From: Oscillospiraceae bacterium
Lineage (GTDB): Bacteria; Bacillota; Clostridia; Oscillospirales; Acutalibacteraceae
Length of the DNA: 64,000 nt
Direction of reading: 5' to 3'
Assembly: GCA_015065805.1 (NCBI GenBank)
Contig: SVPN01000001.1
Coordinates: 30,284-94,283 of the forward strand
Position numbers and translations under genes: made by a program. Positions within the stretch are counted from its first letter, which is position 1, and every line of letters begins with the position of its first letter. Of this stretch, positions 6,451-16,318 are shown one piece after another. The notes below the pieces were generated by a model. It saw nothing but the letters and a program-made list of their open reading frames with translations. It searched no databases and had not been told where the DNA came from.

Positions 6451-7663
6451 CTTCCGCAATCCCCTTCAGCAAGGCGTCACGAACCTTTTCTGCTTCCTTG
6501 ACCCACGATGTACTCTGCGCAAACGCCAGGCCCTTGGCACGGATCTCATCCAGCTCGTCACGGTGTTCAAAGTAATACGCCATCTTCTCTGCCATACCCA
6601 CGGGATCATAGTCAACAAGGATCGAATTATCCTCGTTCACAAGCCAGGTGCTGTTGTCACCCACCGAGCAGACCGCGACCGAGTTGGACGCCATAACCTC
6701 AAGCGGCAACAGCGAGAGGTTGGTGTTAGAGATCACAAAGCACATATCACACTGTGCATAAATCTCCGACAGCTGCTCGATCCCGAGGATGCCGAAGCTC
6801 TTGTGCTTGAACGGAATCTCGTAGTTGCTCAGATCCCAGCCCGCAAAATACACCTCCAGATTGTCAACGCGCTTATCCAGCTCACGGAGTGCAAGCAGAC
6901 CGAGCTCAAAGTCGCGGCGCGGTGTAACGGGACGTGCATAGAAGAACACACGGTTCACATCGTCCTTCTTCTCATAGGGCTTATAAATGTCCTTATCATA
7001 GGAGAAGCCGAAGCTTTCGGTCTGCATACCGTATTCATCACGAAGCTTATCCTTGAGCCAGTCACCCGCGGTGATACCGCGAAGCCCGAACTTGTAGGTG
7101 TTATTGGCAAACTCATACTCCGATCCCATCGCATAAAAATACGGCTCAAAATCCTGCACAAAATAGAAGCGGGAGATCGTGTTTTCGAAATTGCGCACAA
7201 AATACGCCGTCTGCCAGGACGTGGCAATAGTCGCGTGCGCAAAGGTCGCGCGGTTGCAGTTACCGTAGCATTCCACACGTTCATCAAGAATGGAAAAATG
7301 CTCTCTCAGAAATGCCTTGAGCGTTGCGTCATCCTCCAGATGAGATTGCGGATTGTGGATGTAAATACGGCTGTGGAAGCCCATATTCTCTAAGTTGGAA
7401 ATGAAGCGGAAGATGTTGATGTGACCGCCCGAGCCGGGTCCCATTTCGGGAATGATCCAGTTGAGGAGCTTCACCTCGTCGTTCTTGTGCTCCTCATACG
7501 CCGCCCGATCCAGCTCGATCTTGGTCTGATCGACAATATAATGATAGAACGCAAAGACATCGACCTTATCGGCGATCTTGTCAATGTAATTACAAGCGCC
7601 GTCAATACCCTTTGTGGAAATGTAGTGATAGACCTTTTTAACAAAGCGGAACAGTTTTCCCAT
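6443..7663 (-). CDS. WsaF-like glycosyltransferase (GT4 fold)
   Basis: This 406-residue protein has a segment LLNWIIPEMGPGSGGHINI near residue 67 that resembles the N-terminal domain of WsaF-type rhamnosyltransferases. The second Rossmann domain has FYARPVTPRRDFELG, YFAGWDLSNYEIPF and LLPLEVMASNSVAVCS, the last matching the nucleotide-sugar-binding E of retaining glycosyltransferases. It likely extends the polysaccharide chain in the cytoplasm before export. AAGGAGTG precedes the ATG. It lies between the fused glycosyltransferase and the epimerase in the operon. Rhamnose as donor sugar is inference from the family. Confidence 0.82.
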   Translation of the reverse strand: MGKLFRFVKKVYHYISTKGIDGACNYIDKIADKVDVFAFYHYIVDQTKIELDRAAYEEHKNDEVKLLNWIIPEMGPGSGGHINIFRFISNLENMGFHSRIYIHNPQSHLEDDATLKAFLREHFSILDERVECYGNCNRATFAHATIATSWQTAYFVRNFENTISRFYFVQDFEPYFYAMGSEYEFANNTYKFGLRGITAGDWLKDKLRDEYGMQTESFGFSYDKDIYKPYEKKDDVNRVFFYARPVTPRRDFELGLLALRELDKRVDNLEVYFAGWDLSNYEIPFKHKSFGILGIEQLSEIYAQCDMCFVISNTNLSLLPLEVMASNSVAVCSVGDNSTWLVNEDNSILVDYDPVGMAEKMAYYFEHRDELDEIRAKGLAFAQSTSWVKEAEKVRDALLKGIAEDD

Positions 7664-7669
7664 GATGAC

Positions 7670-10600
7670 TCACTCCTTGCTTTTTTTAGCGTTGATCTGA
7701 TCATACTGCTGCGAAATATGACGGTCTAAAAACCGTTGAAGCTTGGGCGGGTATGTGTGATACTTTCCGCCGATAAAGCCGCCGACATATTTGAACGTGT
7801 TACGCCACAGGCTGTACCACGCCCATTTAATTTTGGCTTTTCGTCCGAGAGGCAGTGTGCGCAGATACTTGATATCGGAAATCAGGTGCTTGATCGCCGC
7901 GGGAATCGTGTAATACCACGCGGGAACGATCAGGAATCCGTGCAGAGTGTACAGACTCTTGAACTCGTCATAATACCGCTTGAAATAGGTATGCAGCGGA
8001 TAATCGTGCGAATGATACACGGGAGCGTGCGGACAATACAGCTTTTTGTGTCCGAGCTCGATCATTTTTCGTGCCCATTTCTGATCCTCAGCGAAATTGA
8101 CATCCTCATAAGGATGCAGCTCCCACACACTGCGGCGCAGGCAAGAGTTGTTATCCGAGAAGAACGCCAGCATATGGCGATAGCCCTCTTCCCGCTCGTA
8201 GCGCTCGGGATCCTCAAGCCAATACACCGTGTCATCCTCACCAAAGCCCTGAAAATGAATCTTCAGGTCACGCTGATCAAACACATTGCAATCGGGATAC
8301 GGATAATGAATGCCGAAGCCGCCGACGATTTCGTCATCCTCATTCATCGCATCAATGAAATTCTGCAACCAGAATTCCGACGCAGGCTGGGCATCCTGTG
8401 TGATAAACACAATAAATTTGCCCGTGCCCTTGGAGGCGCCGTAGTTCCGCGTTTTGCCGTGACCGAACTCGGACGGCTCGATCTCATACAGCGTAGCGCC
8501 AAACTGACGGATGGTGTCCACCGTATCGTCGCTTGAACCTGAATCCACACAGATCACTTCGTAACGATAGGTCGTTTTCTGATCATAAACAGCCTGAAGC
8601 ACCTTTTTGAACAGCTCGCCGCCGTTTTTAGTCGGAATCACGATCGTGACATCCATCGGTCGGTCATCCTGCTGTGCGGGAGCATCTTGACAATGCCTCT
8701 CTGCTTCTGCTTTCAACATCCGATTCTCCTCCTCTAAATGCTCAATGCGCCTTTGTAAATGGTGACGGTCGATCAACCAGGAAGCCAGATCGTTCCAGGC
8801 AAATACCGTGTAGGATATTGTCAGGGAGGTGTACCCTTTGTTGACAATGTTCATATACGGTACAGTATCAAAATACAGATTATCGCCGTCTGTGACAGGC
8901 TTATCGAACCACAGACCTTCCACCTCAACCGTCTCGCCGTTGAGCACGCCTGTTACCCGCGGCCGATGCATAAATACGGGAGTCTGCGCAAATTCTACGC
9001 GCAGCAATGCGGTTTGCTCATCAGGACGAACCTCAATGCACGCATACGCACTGTTCTGTGTGCGGGTCGCAAGCAAGCGTCCGCTGTCCGCGTCGGTGAC
9101 GATCGTGCGGAACAGCAAATGATCCAGATCCACGCGGCGCAGATCGTAAACCGGCTGACCCGCACGCGCATAGAGCCGTTGCATATCATAACGCTCCGAC
9201 GAAACATACCGCTGAAAACGTTCCTCCATCTGCCAGAACAGCGGTACACACAACGGATCCACACCGACATACCGAAGAATCTCGGTGCGTTTTTCTTCAT
9301 CAAGAACGCTGATGCCGTTATTCAGCATCAACGCACGGAACAGGATAAACGGCGCAGGAATCGCAAACGGCAGGATCCATTCATAATCGATGAGATTGAT
9401 TTTATCATTGATAATGAAATTATCGGCAATCAGATCGATGACGGCGTACGATGTGCTTTTCACCGACACGGGAAGCGACACCGCACCGAACACCTTTTTA
9501 AACGTCTCATCGGGCTCAAACACCGTCGTATCCGTGATGCGCGAAACCGCCGATTTTAAAACATCCAGCGCCTCATACAACGCCTGATCGTCGTGATCCG
9601 CCACGGCATCGTCAATGATCGCCGAGAGTGTTTTGCCTTTTATATATTCAAACTCCAGCGAGTTTCCGTCCGCCTTACAGTCGGCTACGTGAAACCGCTC
9701 ATCCTCAAAATAGGTTCTAAGTCGTCCCTCGTATTCTTTCATACGATGAATATGCGGTGTTGACCGATCATCCGACGCAGTTTTCACGACCGTCCGACGG
9801 TCACCGAACTGCAAAAGCGACGTATGAATGCGGTAATCAAACCGCCGCTCTTTGCTGAATTTGGCAAAGATCACGCCACACGAGGGTCCCGTTTCAATAA
9901 AGAACGAATTGGCAAACAGCGGAAACACACCGTAGCCGATAGCTGTGTTGAATACCGCGCCTTCATCGAACGTCAGCAATCGTTTGCCGTCAAAATTCCG
10001 AAGATTTTTGCAAAGCTGATGTTTTTTCGGGAGATACTCATCCGAAAAAACCGTCTCGCAGAACCGATAGTCAGGATACGGATAGCGGAAGGTAAAATCC
10101 TCAAAGCCCGCTTCGCAAAGCACGCTTTTCCAACGCGGAAGATCGTAGGTATATTCAGGAAGACCGCGATAGCCGTCCACGCTGTCATAAAAGCGTCCTG
10201 TGTACGGATCGCGACATCCCGCCAAGAACATCATTCCGTTGCGGTTTTCACACGCGATCAGAAGCTTACCGTCCGCGTTGAGATGTCCGCGAATACAGAT
10301 CAGCTGCTCTGCTGTCAGACACCCGCCCGTAAAAACTATATAATCAAATAACTGATCGCACGATGCCAGATACGACTCCGCATCCGCCACCGCCACCGTC
10401 AGCTCTTGTTCATCGCGCGGATACCGCAGACGCATCACTGCCGCTTGCGAATCATTCTCAACAAGTGTGGTAACGTGTCTGCCGTTGCCGAGCAATGCGC
10501 CCGTTACGGCTCCGAACTGCCCCTTCAGCTCTAAAATGCAAGTCCCTGCACGGAACGGATACCATTCATACACATTAAAGCGGTGCGAAGACAGATTGGT

Positions 10601-10738
10601 CAGCGTAAAATAGGACGGATCGTCGCCGATCACATCATCGGGATCACGCGGATCCTCCAGAACACGACGCAACCATTCTTCTTGCTGTTCGGGAGTCATA
10701 TCCGTATTCAGTTGGTATGGTTGTTCATATGTCACCAT
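7670..10738 (-). CDS. Multidomain glycan-assembly protein: methyltransferase-like, kinase-like and GT2 glycosyltransferase domains
   Basis: This 1022-residue protein joins at least three modules. Residues about 60-250 resemble a class I SAM methyltransferase (ILELKGQFGAVTGAL motif I). Residues about 310-500 look like a phosphotransferase-fold kinase, with DLIADNFIIN and LIDYEW in the positions of the catalytic and metal-binding loops. A linker of about 150 residues ends in a short coiled coil (660-685). Residues 695-1022 are a GT2 glycosyltransferase with VTIVIPTKNGG, CVDSGSSDDT and FITQDAQP, closest in feel to rhamnosyltransferases of the WbbL/RfbF type. Modifying and extending a chain in one polypeptide, possibly capping it, fits ABC-exported glycans. 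GAGGAA precedes the ATG. The operon continues in both directions. Confidence 0.82.
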   Translation of the reverse strand: MVTYEQPYQLNTDMTPEQQEEWLRRVLEDPRDPDDVIGDDPSYFTLTNLSSHRFNVYEWYPFRAGTCILELKGQFGAVTGALLGNGRHVTTLVENDSQAAVMRLRYPRDEQELTVAVADAESYLASCDQLFDYIVFTGGCLTAEQLICIRGHLNADGKLLIACENRNGMMFLAGCRDPYTGRFYDSVDGYRGLPEYTYDLPRWKSVLCEAGFEDFTFRYPYPDYRFCETVFSDEYLPKKHQLCKNLRNFDGKRLLTFDEGAVFNTAIGYGVFPLFANSFFIETGPSCGVIFAKFSKERRFDYRIHTSLLQFGDRRTVVKTASDDRSTPHIHRMKEYEGRLRTYFEDERFHVADCKADGNSLEFEYIKGKTLSAIIDDAVADHDDQALYEALDVLKSAVSRITDTTVFEPDETFKKVFGAVSLPVSVKSTSYAVIDLIADNFIINDKINLIDYEWILPFAIPAPFILFRALMLNNGISVLDEEKRTEILRYVGVDPLCVPLFWQMEERFQRYVSSERYDMQRLYARAGQPVYDLRRVDLDHLLFRTIVTDADSGRLLATRTQNSAYACIEVRPDEQTALLRVEFAQTPVFMHRPRVTGVLNGETVEVEGLWFDKPVTDGDNLYFDTVPYMNIVNKGYTSLTISYTVFAWNDLASWLIDRHHLQRRIEHLEEENRMLKAEAERHCQDAPAQQDDRPMDVTIVIPTKNGGELFKKVLQAVYDQKTTYRYEVICVDSGSSDDTVDTIRQFGATLYEIEPSEFGHGKTRNYGASKGTGKFIVFITQDAQPASEFWLQNFIDAMNEDDEIVGGFGIHYPYPDCNVFDQRDLKIHFQGFGEDDTVYWLEDPERYEREEGYRHMLAFFSDNNSCLRRSVWELHPYEDVNFAEDQKWARKMIELGHKKLYCPHAPVYHSHDYPLHTYFKRYYDEFKSLYTLHGFLIVPAWYYTIPAAIKHLISDIKYLRTLPLGRKAKIKWAWYSLWRNTFKYVGGFIGGKYHTYPPKLQRFLDRHISQQYDQINAKKSKE

Positions 10739-10748
10739 ATCGCGTTCC

Positions 10749-12041
10749 TCATTTGTAAAATTCGTACGTCACGTCACTGTCCATATCGTAATATCCGACC
10801 GAATCCTTCGTGGAAAACACCTCTAAGAAGCACACATCGTACAGTCGGTGATGAATGATCAGGTTGTCAATGTCATACCCTGTGCAGCTGACCGACAGCA
10901 AATACTGTCCGCCCTGCAGATTCATCGTCTGCTTGAAGGACACCACTACATCGGTTCCTGCCTCCACGCGGTCAAGGGTTTTGGATTCCAACATCGTGTT
11001 GGTGCCGGTAATCGGCGTACCCTTGCGATCCTTGATCGTAAAGGTGAAGATCGGATTATCGATCGCCTTGTGGAAGCGGACACGTGATTTGATGGTGAAC
11101 TTCGTGCCCTTATCGACCGTCGAGCCGATATTGCCTTTCTCGTCCACCACCGCATAGTCGATGATCTCCGCATCCTTCTCGCCGTATTCCACACAGTTGA
11201 CGTTTTGCACCATACTGTTTTTCCACGCCGAGCCTTCCTCAAAGGACTGCGTATCGGCGGGTTCTTCGATCTTCGTTTCTACGACCTCTTGCTCATTTTC
11301 GTCATACTGATTGGCAAGGATCTTTTTGTAGATATCCACCACTTCGTTGGATTTTCCGACAGCAATCTGGTTGCCGCGATGGATCAGCAGACTGCGCTCG
11401 CAATATTTCAGGACCGAGCTCAGGTCGTGAGAAACAAACAAAATGGTCTTACCTTTGTCTTTGAACTCATTGAATTTGCGGAAGCATTTTGCCTGGAAGA
11501 AGATGTCGCCGACGCTCAGTGCTTCGTCCACGATGAGAATATCGGGATCGACATTGATCGCGACAGCAAATGCCAGACGCGCAAACATACCGCTCGAATA
11601 GGTTTTCACGGGCTGGTGGATGAATTCGCCGATTTCGGCAAAATCGATAATGTCCTGCACGCGTTCTTCCATCTCTTCGCGTGTGAAACCCATCATCGTG
11701 CCGTTGAGATAGATGTTTTCCACACCCGTATATTCCATATTAAAGCCCGCGCCGAGTTCCAAAAGAGCACTGATTTTGCCCTCGATCTCCACACTGCCCT
11801 GCGTCGGATTGAGAACGCCGGTAATGATCTTGAGCAGGGTGGATTTGCCCGAGCCGTTCGTGCCGATGATACCCACGCACTCTCCGCGACCGACCTCAAG
11901 AGAAATGCCGTTAAGGGCATAATGGTCGGTGTGATAGCTTTTGTGCGTCAAAGAAAGAGCTTCCTTCAGACGATCCATCGGCTTTTCATACAATTTATAT
12001 ACCTTTGTGACATCCGTCACCTTGATTACCGCTTCGCTCAT
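10749..12041 (-). CDS. Polysaccharide ABC transporter ATP-binding protein with C-terminal Wzt-like domain
   Basis: This 430-residue protein is of the TagH/Wzt type. The ATPase half has Walker A GTNGSGKST, the signature YSSGMFARLAFA, Walker B ILIVDEALSVGD and switch histidine SHD. Residues about 280-430 form an added beta-rich domain (IFTFTIKDRKGTPITGTNT) matching the Wzt C-terminal fold, which in known systems recognises the modified glycan end. Such a domain fits with the kinase-like and methyltransferase-like modules in the next gene. The ATG at 12041 follows AAGGAGGGG; longer upstream in-frame starts lack a site. Confidence 0.93.
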   Translation of the reverse strand: MSEAVIKVTDVTKVYKLYEKPMDRLKEALSLTHKSYHTDHYALNGISLEVGRGECVGIIGTNGSGKSTLLKIITGVLNPTQGSVEIEGKISALLELGAGFNMEYTGVENIYLNGTMMGFTREEMEERVQDIIDFAEIGEFIHQPVKTYSSGMFARLAFAVAINVDPDILIVDEALSVGDIFFQAKCFRKFNEFKDKGKTILFVSHDLSSVLKYCERSLLIHRGNQIAVGKSNEVVDIYKKILANQYDENEQEVVETKIEEPADTQSFEEGSAWKNSMVQNVNCVEYGEKDAEIIDYAVVDEKGNIGSTVDKGTKFTIKSRVRFHKAIDNPIFTFTIKDRKGTPITGTNTMLESKTLDRVEAGTDVVVSFKQTMNLQGGQYLLSVSCTGYDIDNLIIHHRLYDVCFLEVFSTKDSVGYYDMDSDVTYEFYK

Positions 12042-12054
12042 CGTTGTCCCCTCC

Positions 12055-12852
12055 TTACAGCACATCCGAGAAGTGCACCTTCAGTTTGCCGTACACTCTC
12101 TGTCCGATAAAGAACAGCACAACAACCACCGCCCAATAATAAATCGTCAGGCGCGGGTTTTGCCAGAACCAGCTTCCGCCCATCAACGAGCTGCGATAGC
12201 CGGACACAATGTAATACATCGGGTTGAACTTCAACACCGTCAACAGCATCGGATTGGACGCGATCAGGCTTTCGTTCCACATAATCGGACACATCCACAT
12301 ACCGATCTGAAGCAGAATGTTCACGATCTGCGCAAAGTCACGGAAAAACGGCACAATGGACGCTGTCAGATAGGACAGCGCAAACACCAGGCAGATACAC
12401 GCGATCATATAATACGGGATCTGCAGGAAATGCAAAGGCAGCGTATACCCGTTGGCAAAATAGATCACAACGGCAAATACGATGAAGAACAAATGCACAA
12501 ACAGTGCCGACAGGATCTTCACAACGGGCAATACCTCGATTTTGAAAACCACTTTTTTGACAAGATAGCTGTATTCCACCAGACAATTGGTGGCAGACAG
12601 CAATGCCTCCGAAAAGAAAAACCACGGTACGATGCCCGCAATCAGCCACAGCACATACGGATATCCCGAATCAGTCGGTGCGGCACGGAAGCCGACCTGA
12701 AACACAAAAACATAGATCAGGATCGTCACGATCGGTTGAACAAACGCCCAGAGTATACCGAAATAGGAGCCGGAAAAACGGGCTTTAAAATCGTTGAAGG
12801 ATAGTTTTTTGATCAGTCCTAAGCTTGAGAACAACGTTTTCAGGAGTTTCAT
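12055..12852 (-). CDS. Polysaccharide ABC transporter permease (TagG/Wzm/RfbA family)
   Basis: This 265-residue permease has about six hydrophobic segments and the ABC-2 pattern: an amphipathic N-terminus (LIKKLSFNDFKARFSGSYFG), then LWAFVQPIV, and FRDFAQIVNILLQIGMWMCP. It exports the glycan across the membrane together with the adjacent ATPase. The ATG at 12852 follows GAGGGTGA. It is the first gene of the five-gene operon, transcribed from the promoter at 12924-12952. Confidence 0.93.
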   Translation of the reverse strand: MKLLKTLFSSLGLIKKLSFNDFKARFSGSYFGILWAFVQPIVTILIYVFVFQVGFRAAPTDSGYPYVLWLIAGIVPWFFFSEALLSATNCLVEYSYLVKKVVFKIEVLPVVKILSALFVHLFFIVFAVVIYFANGYTLPLHFLQIPYYMIACICLVFALSYLTASIVPFFRDFAQIVNILLQIGMWMCPIMWNESLIASNPMLLTVLKFNPMYYIVSGYRSSLMGGSWFWQNPRLTIYYWAVVVVLFFIGQRVYGKLKVHFSDVL

Positions 12853-12923
12853 CTTGTCACCCTCATTATATAGTCTACGGCACGGAATGCCGCCGTCATT
12901 GCTTGTATTTACATATTTATTAA

Positions 12924-12952
12924 AGTATACCACACATACCTATATTTGTCAA
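12924..12952 (-). promoter_or_regulatory. Sigma-A promoter of the polysaccharide export operon
   Basis: On the minus strand TTGACA (12952-12947), a 17-base spacer and TATACT (12929-12924) precede the permease gene by about 70 bases. Confidence 0.88.
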
Positions 12953-13023
12953 TTTCCCAACACAAAGAGATTGCCCGCAAAGAAAAAGTCATACCCGCAA
13001 CGATATGCAGGTATGACCGGATA

Positions 13024-13467
13024 TTATTTTCCTGTCGAACCGAAGCCGCCTTCCCCGCGGTCGGTCTCTTCAAGCGAACCCGCTTCGATGAAATCCGCCG
13101 TCAGGTACGGGGCAATGACCATCTGCGCGATGCGCTCACCGTTTTCGATGGTTTGCGCGATCTCGGAATGGTTGTGAAGCGCCACCATAATCTCGCCGCG
13201 GTAATCGCTGTCCACCACACCGACCTTATTGGCAGGTGCCAGTCCGCGCTTGCAGGCAGTGCCGCTGCGGGCATAGATCAATCCTGCAAAGCCTGCGGGG
13301 ATCTCCATTGCTATGCCGGTGTGCACAAACACGGTTTCGTGCGGTTGCACCGTCACGGCACCGTCTTTCAGAAGTGCATACAGATCCGCGCCCGCCGCAC
13401 AGGGCGAGCCGTAGGACGGGACGATTGCCTCGGGGTCCAGTTTCTTGATCTTTACGGTTTGTTTCAT
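13024..13467 (-). CDS. dut: dUTP diphosphatase
   Basis: This 147-residue trimeric-type dUTPase hydrolyses dUTP to dUMP and keeps uracil out of DNA. The five family motifs are present, including AGADLYA, ARSGTACKRG, NKVGVVDSDYRGEI, RIAQMVI and the C-terminal GGFGSTG lid. The ATG at 13467 has GGAGG 9 bases upstream, inside the end of nrdG, so the two are translationally close. It is the third gene of the nrdD-nrdG-dut operon, a sensible grouping for dNTP supply. Confidence 0.96.
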   Translation of the reverse strand: MKQTVKIKKLDPEAIVPSYGSPCAAGADLYALLKDGAVTVQPHETVFVHTGIAMEIPAGFAGLIYARSGTACKRGLAPANKVGVVDSDYRGEIMVALHNHSEIAQTIENGERIAQMVIAPYLTADFIEAGSLEETDRGEGGFGSTGK

Positions 13468-13471
13468 AGCC

Positions 13472-14026
13472 TTAATCCTCCATAATATCACCGCTGCCCA
13501 TTGTGCGCTTCCACACACCTTCAAGCAAGACAGCCTCCCTGTCCGCTAACGAACGCGGCACATCTAAAACGCGCTGATTCGAAGAGCCGCGGAACAGCAA
13601 GGACACATCCTTAAGCTCCTGCACAAAGCGACCGTCCACCAGGACATCCAACAAGGACAGCAGCTCCGCCGCGTGATCCCCCACCGTGCCGCTTATCAGT
13701 TCTTCGAACGTAAAGCCCGAATAGCACCACACGGTTTTATCGGGATATTGCTTACGAAATGCCCTGAGCAGACCGATCAGTGTCTTTTGGTTTTCGGGCT
13801 CAAACGGCTCGCCGCCCAGAAGTGAGAGTCCCGCCACGTAGGAATGATCACACGCATTCAGGATCTCCTGCTGTGTTTTGTCGGTATACGGTGTGCCGTA
13901 GTCAAAATCCCACGCTTCGCGGTTGAAGCAGTTTTTGCAACGGTGACGGCATCCGCTGACAAACAGCGACACGCGCACACCGACACCGTTGGCGATATCG
14001 TTCTTTTTGATCGTTGCAACATTCAT
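13472..14026 (-). CDS. nrdG: Anaerobic ribonucleoside-triphosphate reductase activating protein
   Basis: This 184-residue radical SAM enzyme has the cluster motif CRHRCKNC near residue 26 and the glycine motif SLLGGEPFEPEN. It generates the glycyl radical on NrdD using a 4Fe-4S cluster and SAM. The gene starts 3 bases after the nrdD stop codon. Confidence 0.97.
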   Translation of the reverse strand: MNVATIKKNDIANGVGVRVSLFVSGCRHRCKNCFNREAWDFDYGTPYTDKTQQEILNACDHSYVAGLSLLGGEPFEPENQKTLIGLLRAFRKQYPDKTVWCYSGFTFEELISGTVGDHAAELLSLLDVLVDGRFVQELKDVSLLFRGSSNQRVLDVPRSLADREAVLLEGVWKRTMGSGDIMED

Positions 14027-14029
14027 AGC

Positions 14030-16204
14030 TTACAGATGAAGCACGCGCTCTTTGATCTCCTGCGTGCGGCCTTGGTTCCAGAATTGCGTGCCGATGTATC
14101 CGCAGGTGCGGCGGGCAACGTTGAGCTTGCTCTGATCGGTATTGCCGCAGTTCGGGCAACACCAGATCAGCTTGCCGTCATCATCCTGAATCTCGATCTC
14201 ACCGTCATAACCGCACAGCTGGCAGTAGTCGCTCTTGGTGTTGAGCTCGGCATACATAATATGATCGTAGATAAACTGCATCACCGACAACACCGCATCG
14301 AGGTTGTTCTGCATATTGGGCACCTCGACATAGGAGATCGCGCCGCCCGGCGACAGTGCCTGGAATTTCGATTCCAGCTCGAGCTTTTCAAAGGCATCGA
14401 TTTCCTCGGTCACGTGAACGTGATAGCTGTTGGTGATATAGTTGCGGTCGGTCACACCCTTGATCTTGCCGAAACGCTTCTGCAGGCATTTGGCAAATTT
14501 GTAGGTCGTGCTTTCCAGCGGCGTACCGTAAAGCGAATAATCGATGTTTTCCGCCGCTTTCCACTTTGCCGTGTACTCGTTGAGCTTACGCATAATTTCC
14601 AGACCGAGTGCTTCGCCGTCCGCTTCCGTGAGCTTTTTGCCGTTGAGCGCGTACACGCACTCCCACAAGCCTGCGTAACCGAGCGACAAGGTGGAATAAC
14701 CGCCGTGGAGATACTTATCAATGGATTCGCCGCTCTTCAGGCGAAGAAGCGCACCGTGTTGCCAGAGGATCGGCGCGGCATCGGATAACGTGCCCGTAAG
14801 GCGCTCGTGACGGCACTGCAATGCGCGGTGACAAAGCTCCATACGCTCGTCGAAAATCTCCCAGAACTTTTCAATATCGCCCTGCGCCGACAAGCCGATA
14901 TCCACCAGATTGATCGTCACAACACCCTGATTGAAACGGCCGTAATACTTCGGGTTGCCGTTTTCATCGACATACGGTGTCAGGAAGCTGCGGCAACCCA
15001 TACAGGTGTAGCAATGACCCTCGCCGTTTTTGTCGATTTTGTTCTGCAGCATCACCTTTTCGGAAATATAATCGGGCACCATACGCTTTGCCGTGCATTT
15101 TGCGGCAAGCTTTGTGAGATAATAATACTTGCTGCCCTCGTGAACGTTGTCCTCTTCAAGCACATAAATCAGCTTCGGGAATGCGGGGGTGACCCACACG
15201 CCTTTTTCGTTCTTGACGCCCTGGTAGCGCTGGCGGAGAGTTTCCTCGATAATCAGCGCAAGGTCCGCTTTTTCCTGCTCGTTCTTTGCTTCGTTGAGAT
15301 ACATAAACACGGTCACAAAGGGAGCCTGACCATTGGTAGTCATCAGCGTGACAACCTGATACTGGATCATCTGCACGCCGTTTTTGACCTCTTCACAAAG
15401 GCGCTTTTCGGTCACACGGTCGATCACCTCGTCGGAGATCGATTCATCGATACCGCGAAGCTCCTCCTCGACCTGCTTGCGGATCTTTTTGCGGCTGACA
15501 TCCACAAAAGGTGCCAGATGCGTCAGGCTGATGCTCTGTCCGCCGTATTGGCAGGATGCCACCTGCGCAATGATCTGTGTGGCAATGTTGCAGGCGGTGG
15601 AAAAGCTGTGGGGCTTTTCGATCAGTGTACCGCTGATGACCGTGCCGTTCTGGAGCATATCCTCTAAGTTGACAAGATCGCAGTTGTGCATATGCTGGGC
15701 GAAATAATCCGCATCGTGAAAATGGATGATGCCCTGATCGTGTGCCGCCACAATATCGGGAGGCAACAGAAGACGGCGGGTAATATCCTTGCTGACCTCA
15801 CCTGCCATATAATCGCGCTGAACACTGTTGACGGTCGGGTTCTTGTTGGAATTTTCCTGTTTGACCTCTTCGTTGTTGCACTCGATCAGGCTCAGGATCT
15901 GGTCGTCGGTCGTATTCGACTTACGCACGAGCGCACGTGTATAACGATAGGTAATATAACGGCGGGCAACATCAAATGCGCGCTGATTCATAATCTGGTC
16001 CTCGACCATATCCTGAATCTCTTCCACGGTCAGCGAGCGCCCCATATTCATTGCCGCCATCTCCACATCCTCGGCAATGCGGCGGATCTGGATCTCGGTC
16101 ATACGGGAGCTGGGAACCACGCTGTCGTTTGCTTTCGTGATCGCTACAATGATTTTTTCGCGGTCAAAAATCTCTTCCGAGCCGCTTCGTTTAATAATTT
16201 TCAT
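14030..16204 (-). CDS. nrdD: Anaerobic (class III) ribonucleoside-triphosphate reductase
   Basis: This 724-residue glycyl-radical enzyme reduces NTPs to dNTPs. The N-terminal ATP-cone (SGSEEIFDREKIIVAITKAN) is the allosteric domain. The C-terminus has the zinc-binding pair CQLCG and CPNCG and the radical site RTCGYIG. The length is typical. The leader holds an excellent promoter and NrdR-box-like sites, so control by the NrdR repressor is likely. It is the only ribonucleotide reductase in the window. Confidence 0.97.
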   Translation of the reverse strand: MKIIKRSGSEEIFDREKIIVAITKANDSVVPSSRMTEIQIRRIAEDVEMAAMNMGRSLTVEEIQDMVEDQIMNQRAFDVARRYITYRYTRALVRKSNTTDDQILSLIECNNEEVKQENSNKNPTVNSVQRDYMAGEVSKDITRRLLLPPDIVAAHDQGIIHFHDADYFAQHMHNCDLVNLEDMLQNGTVISGTLIEKPHSFSTACNIATQIIAQVASCQYGGQSISLTHLAPFVDVSRKKIRKQVEEELRGIDESISDEVIDRVTEKRLCEEVKNGVQMIQYQVVTLMTTNGQAPFVTVFMYLNEAKNEQEKADLALIIEETLRQRYQGVKNEKGVWVTPAFPKLIYVLEEDNVHEGSKYYYLTKLAAKCTAKRMVPDYISEKVMLQNKIDKNGEGHCYTCMGCRSFLTPYVDENGNPKYYGRFNQGVVTINLVDIGLSAQGDIEKFWEIFDERMELCHRALQCRHERLTGTLSDAAPILWQHGALLRLKSGESIDKYLHGGYSTLSLGYAGLWECVYALNGKKLTEADGEALGLEIMRKLNEYTAKWKAAENIDYSLYGTPLESTTYKFAKCLQKRFGKIKGVTDRNYITNSYHVHVTEEIDAFEKLELESKFQALSPGGAISYVEVPNMQNNLDAVLSVMQFIYDHIMYAELNTKSDYCQLCGYDGEIEIQDDDGKLIWCCPNCGNTDQSKLNVARRTCGYIGTQFWNQGRTQEIKERVLHL

Positions 16205-16222
16205 ACAAACGGTTCCTTTCTG

Positions 16223-16278
16223 TCACAATATATATGGTATTTTGTGGTTTCAACGGACAAAACCACAAGATTTTGTGT
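16223..16278. promoter_or_regulatory. Two NrdR-box-like sites in the nrdD leader
   Basis: TCACAATATATATGGT (16223-16238) and CCACAAGATTTTGTGT (16263-16278) resemble the NrdR box ACACWATATATWGTGT. Their start-to-start distance is 40 bases, near four helical turns. A weaker third site, GCACAAGATATCGCAA, lies upstream of the -35 near 16327. Confidence 0.5.
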
Positions 16279-16289
16279 TTCCGTGCTAT

Positions 16290-16318
16290 ATTATAACGAC
16301 AGTGTCCCGTGTTGTCAA
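16290..16318 (-). promoter_or_regulatory. Consensus sigma-A promoter of nrdD-nrdG-dut
   Basis: On the minus strand TTGACA (16318-16313), a 17-base spacer and TATAAT (16295-16290) match consensus fully. The intergenic region 16205-16516 otherwise holds the NrdR-like boxes and the divergent sigma-factor promoter. Confidence 0.92.
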
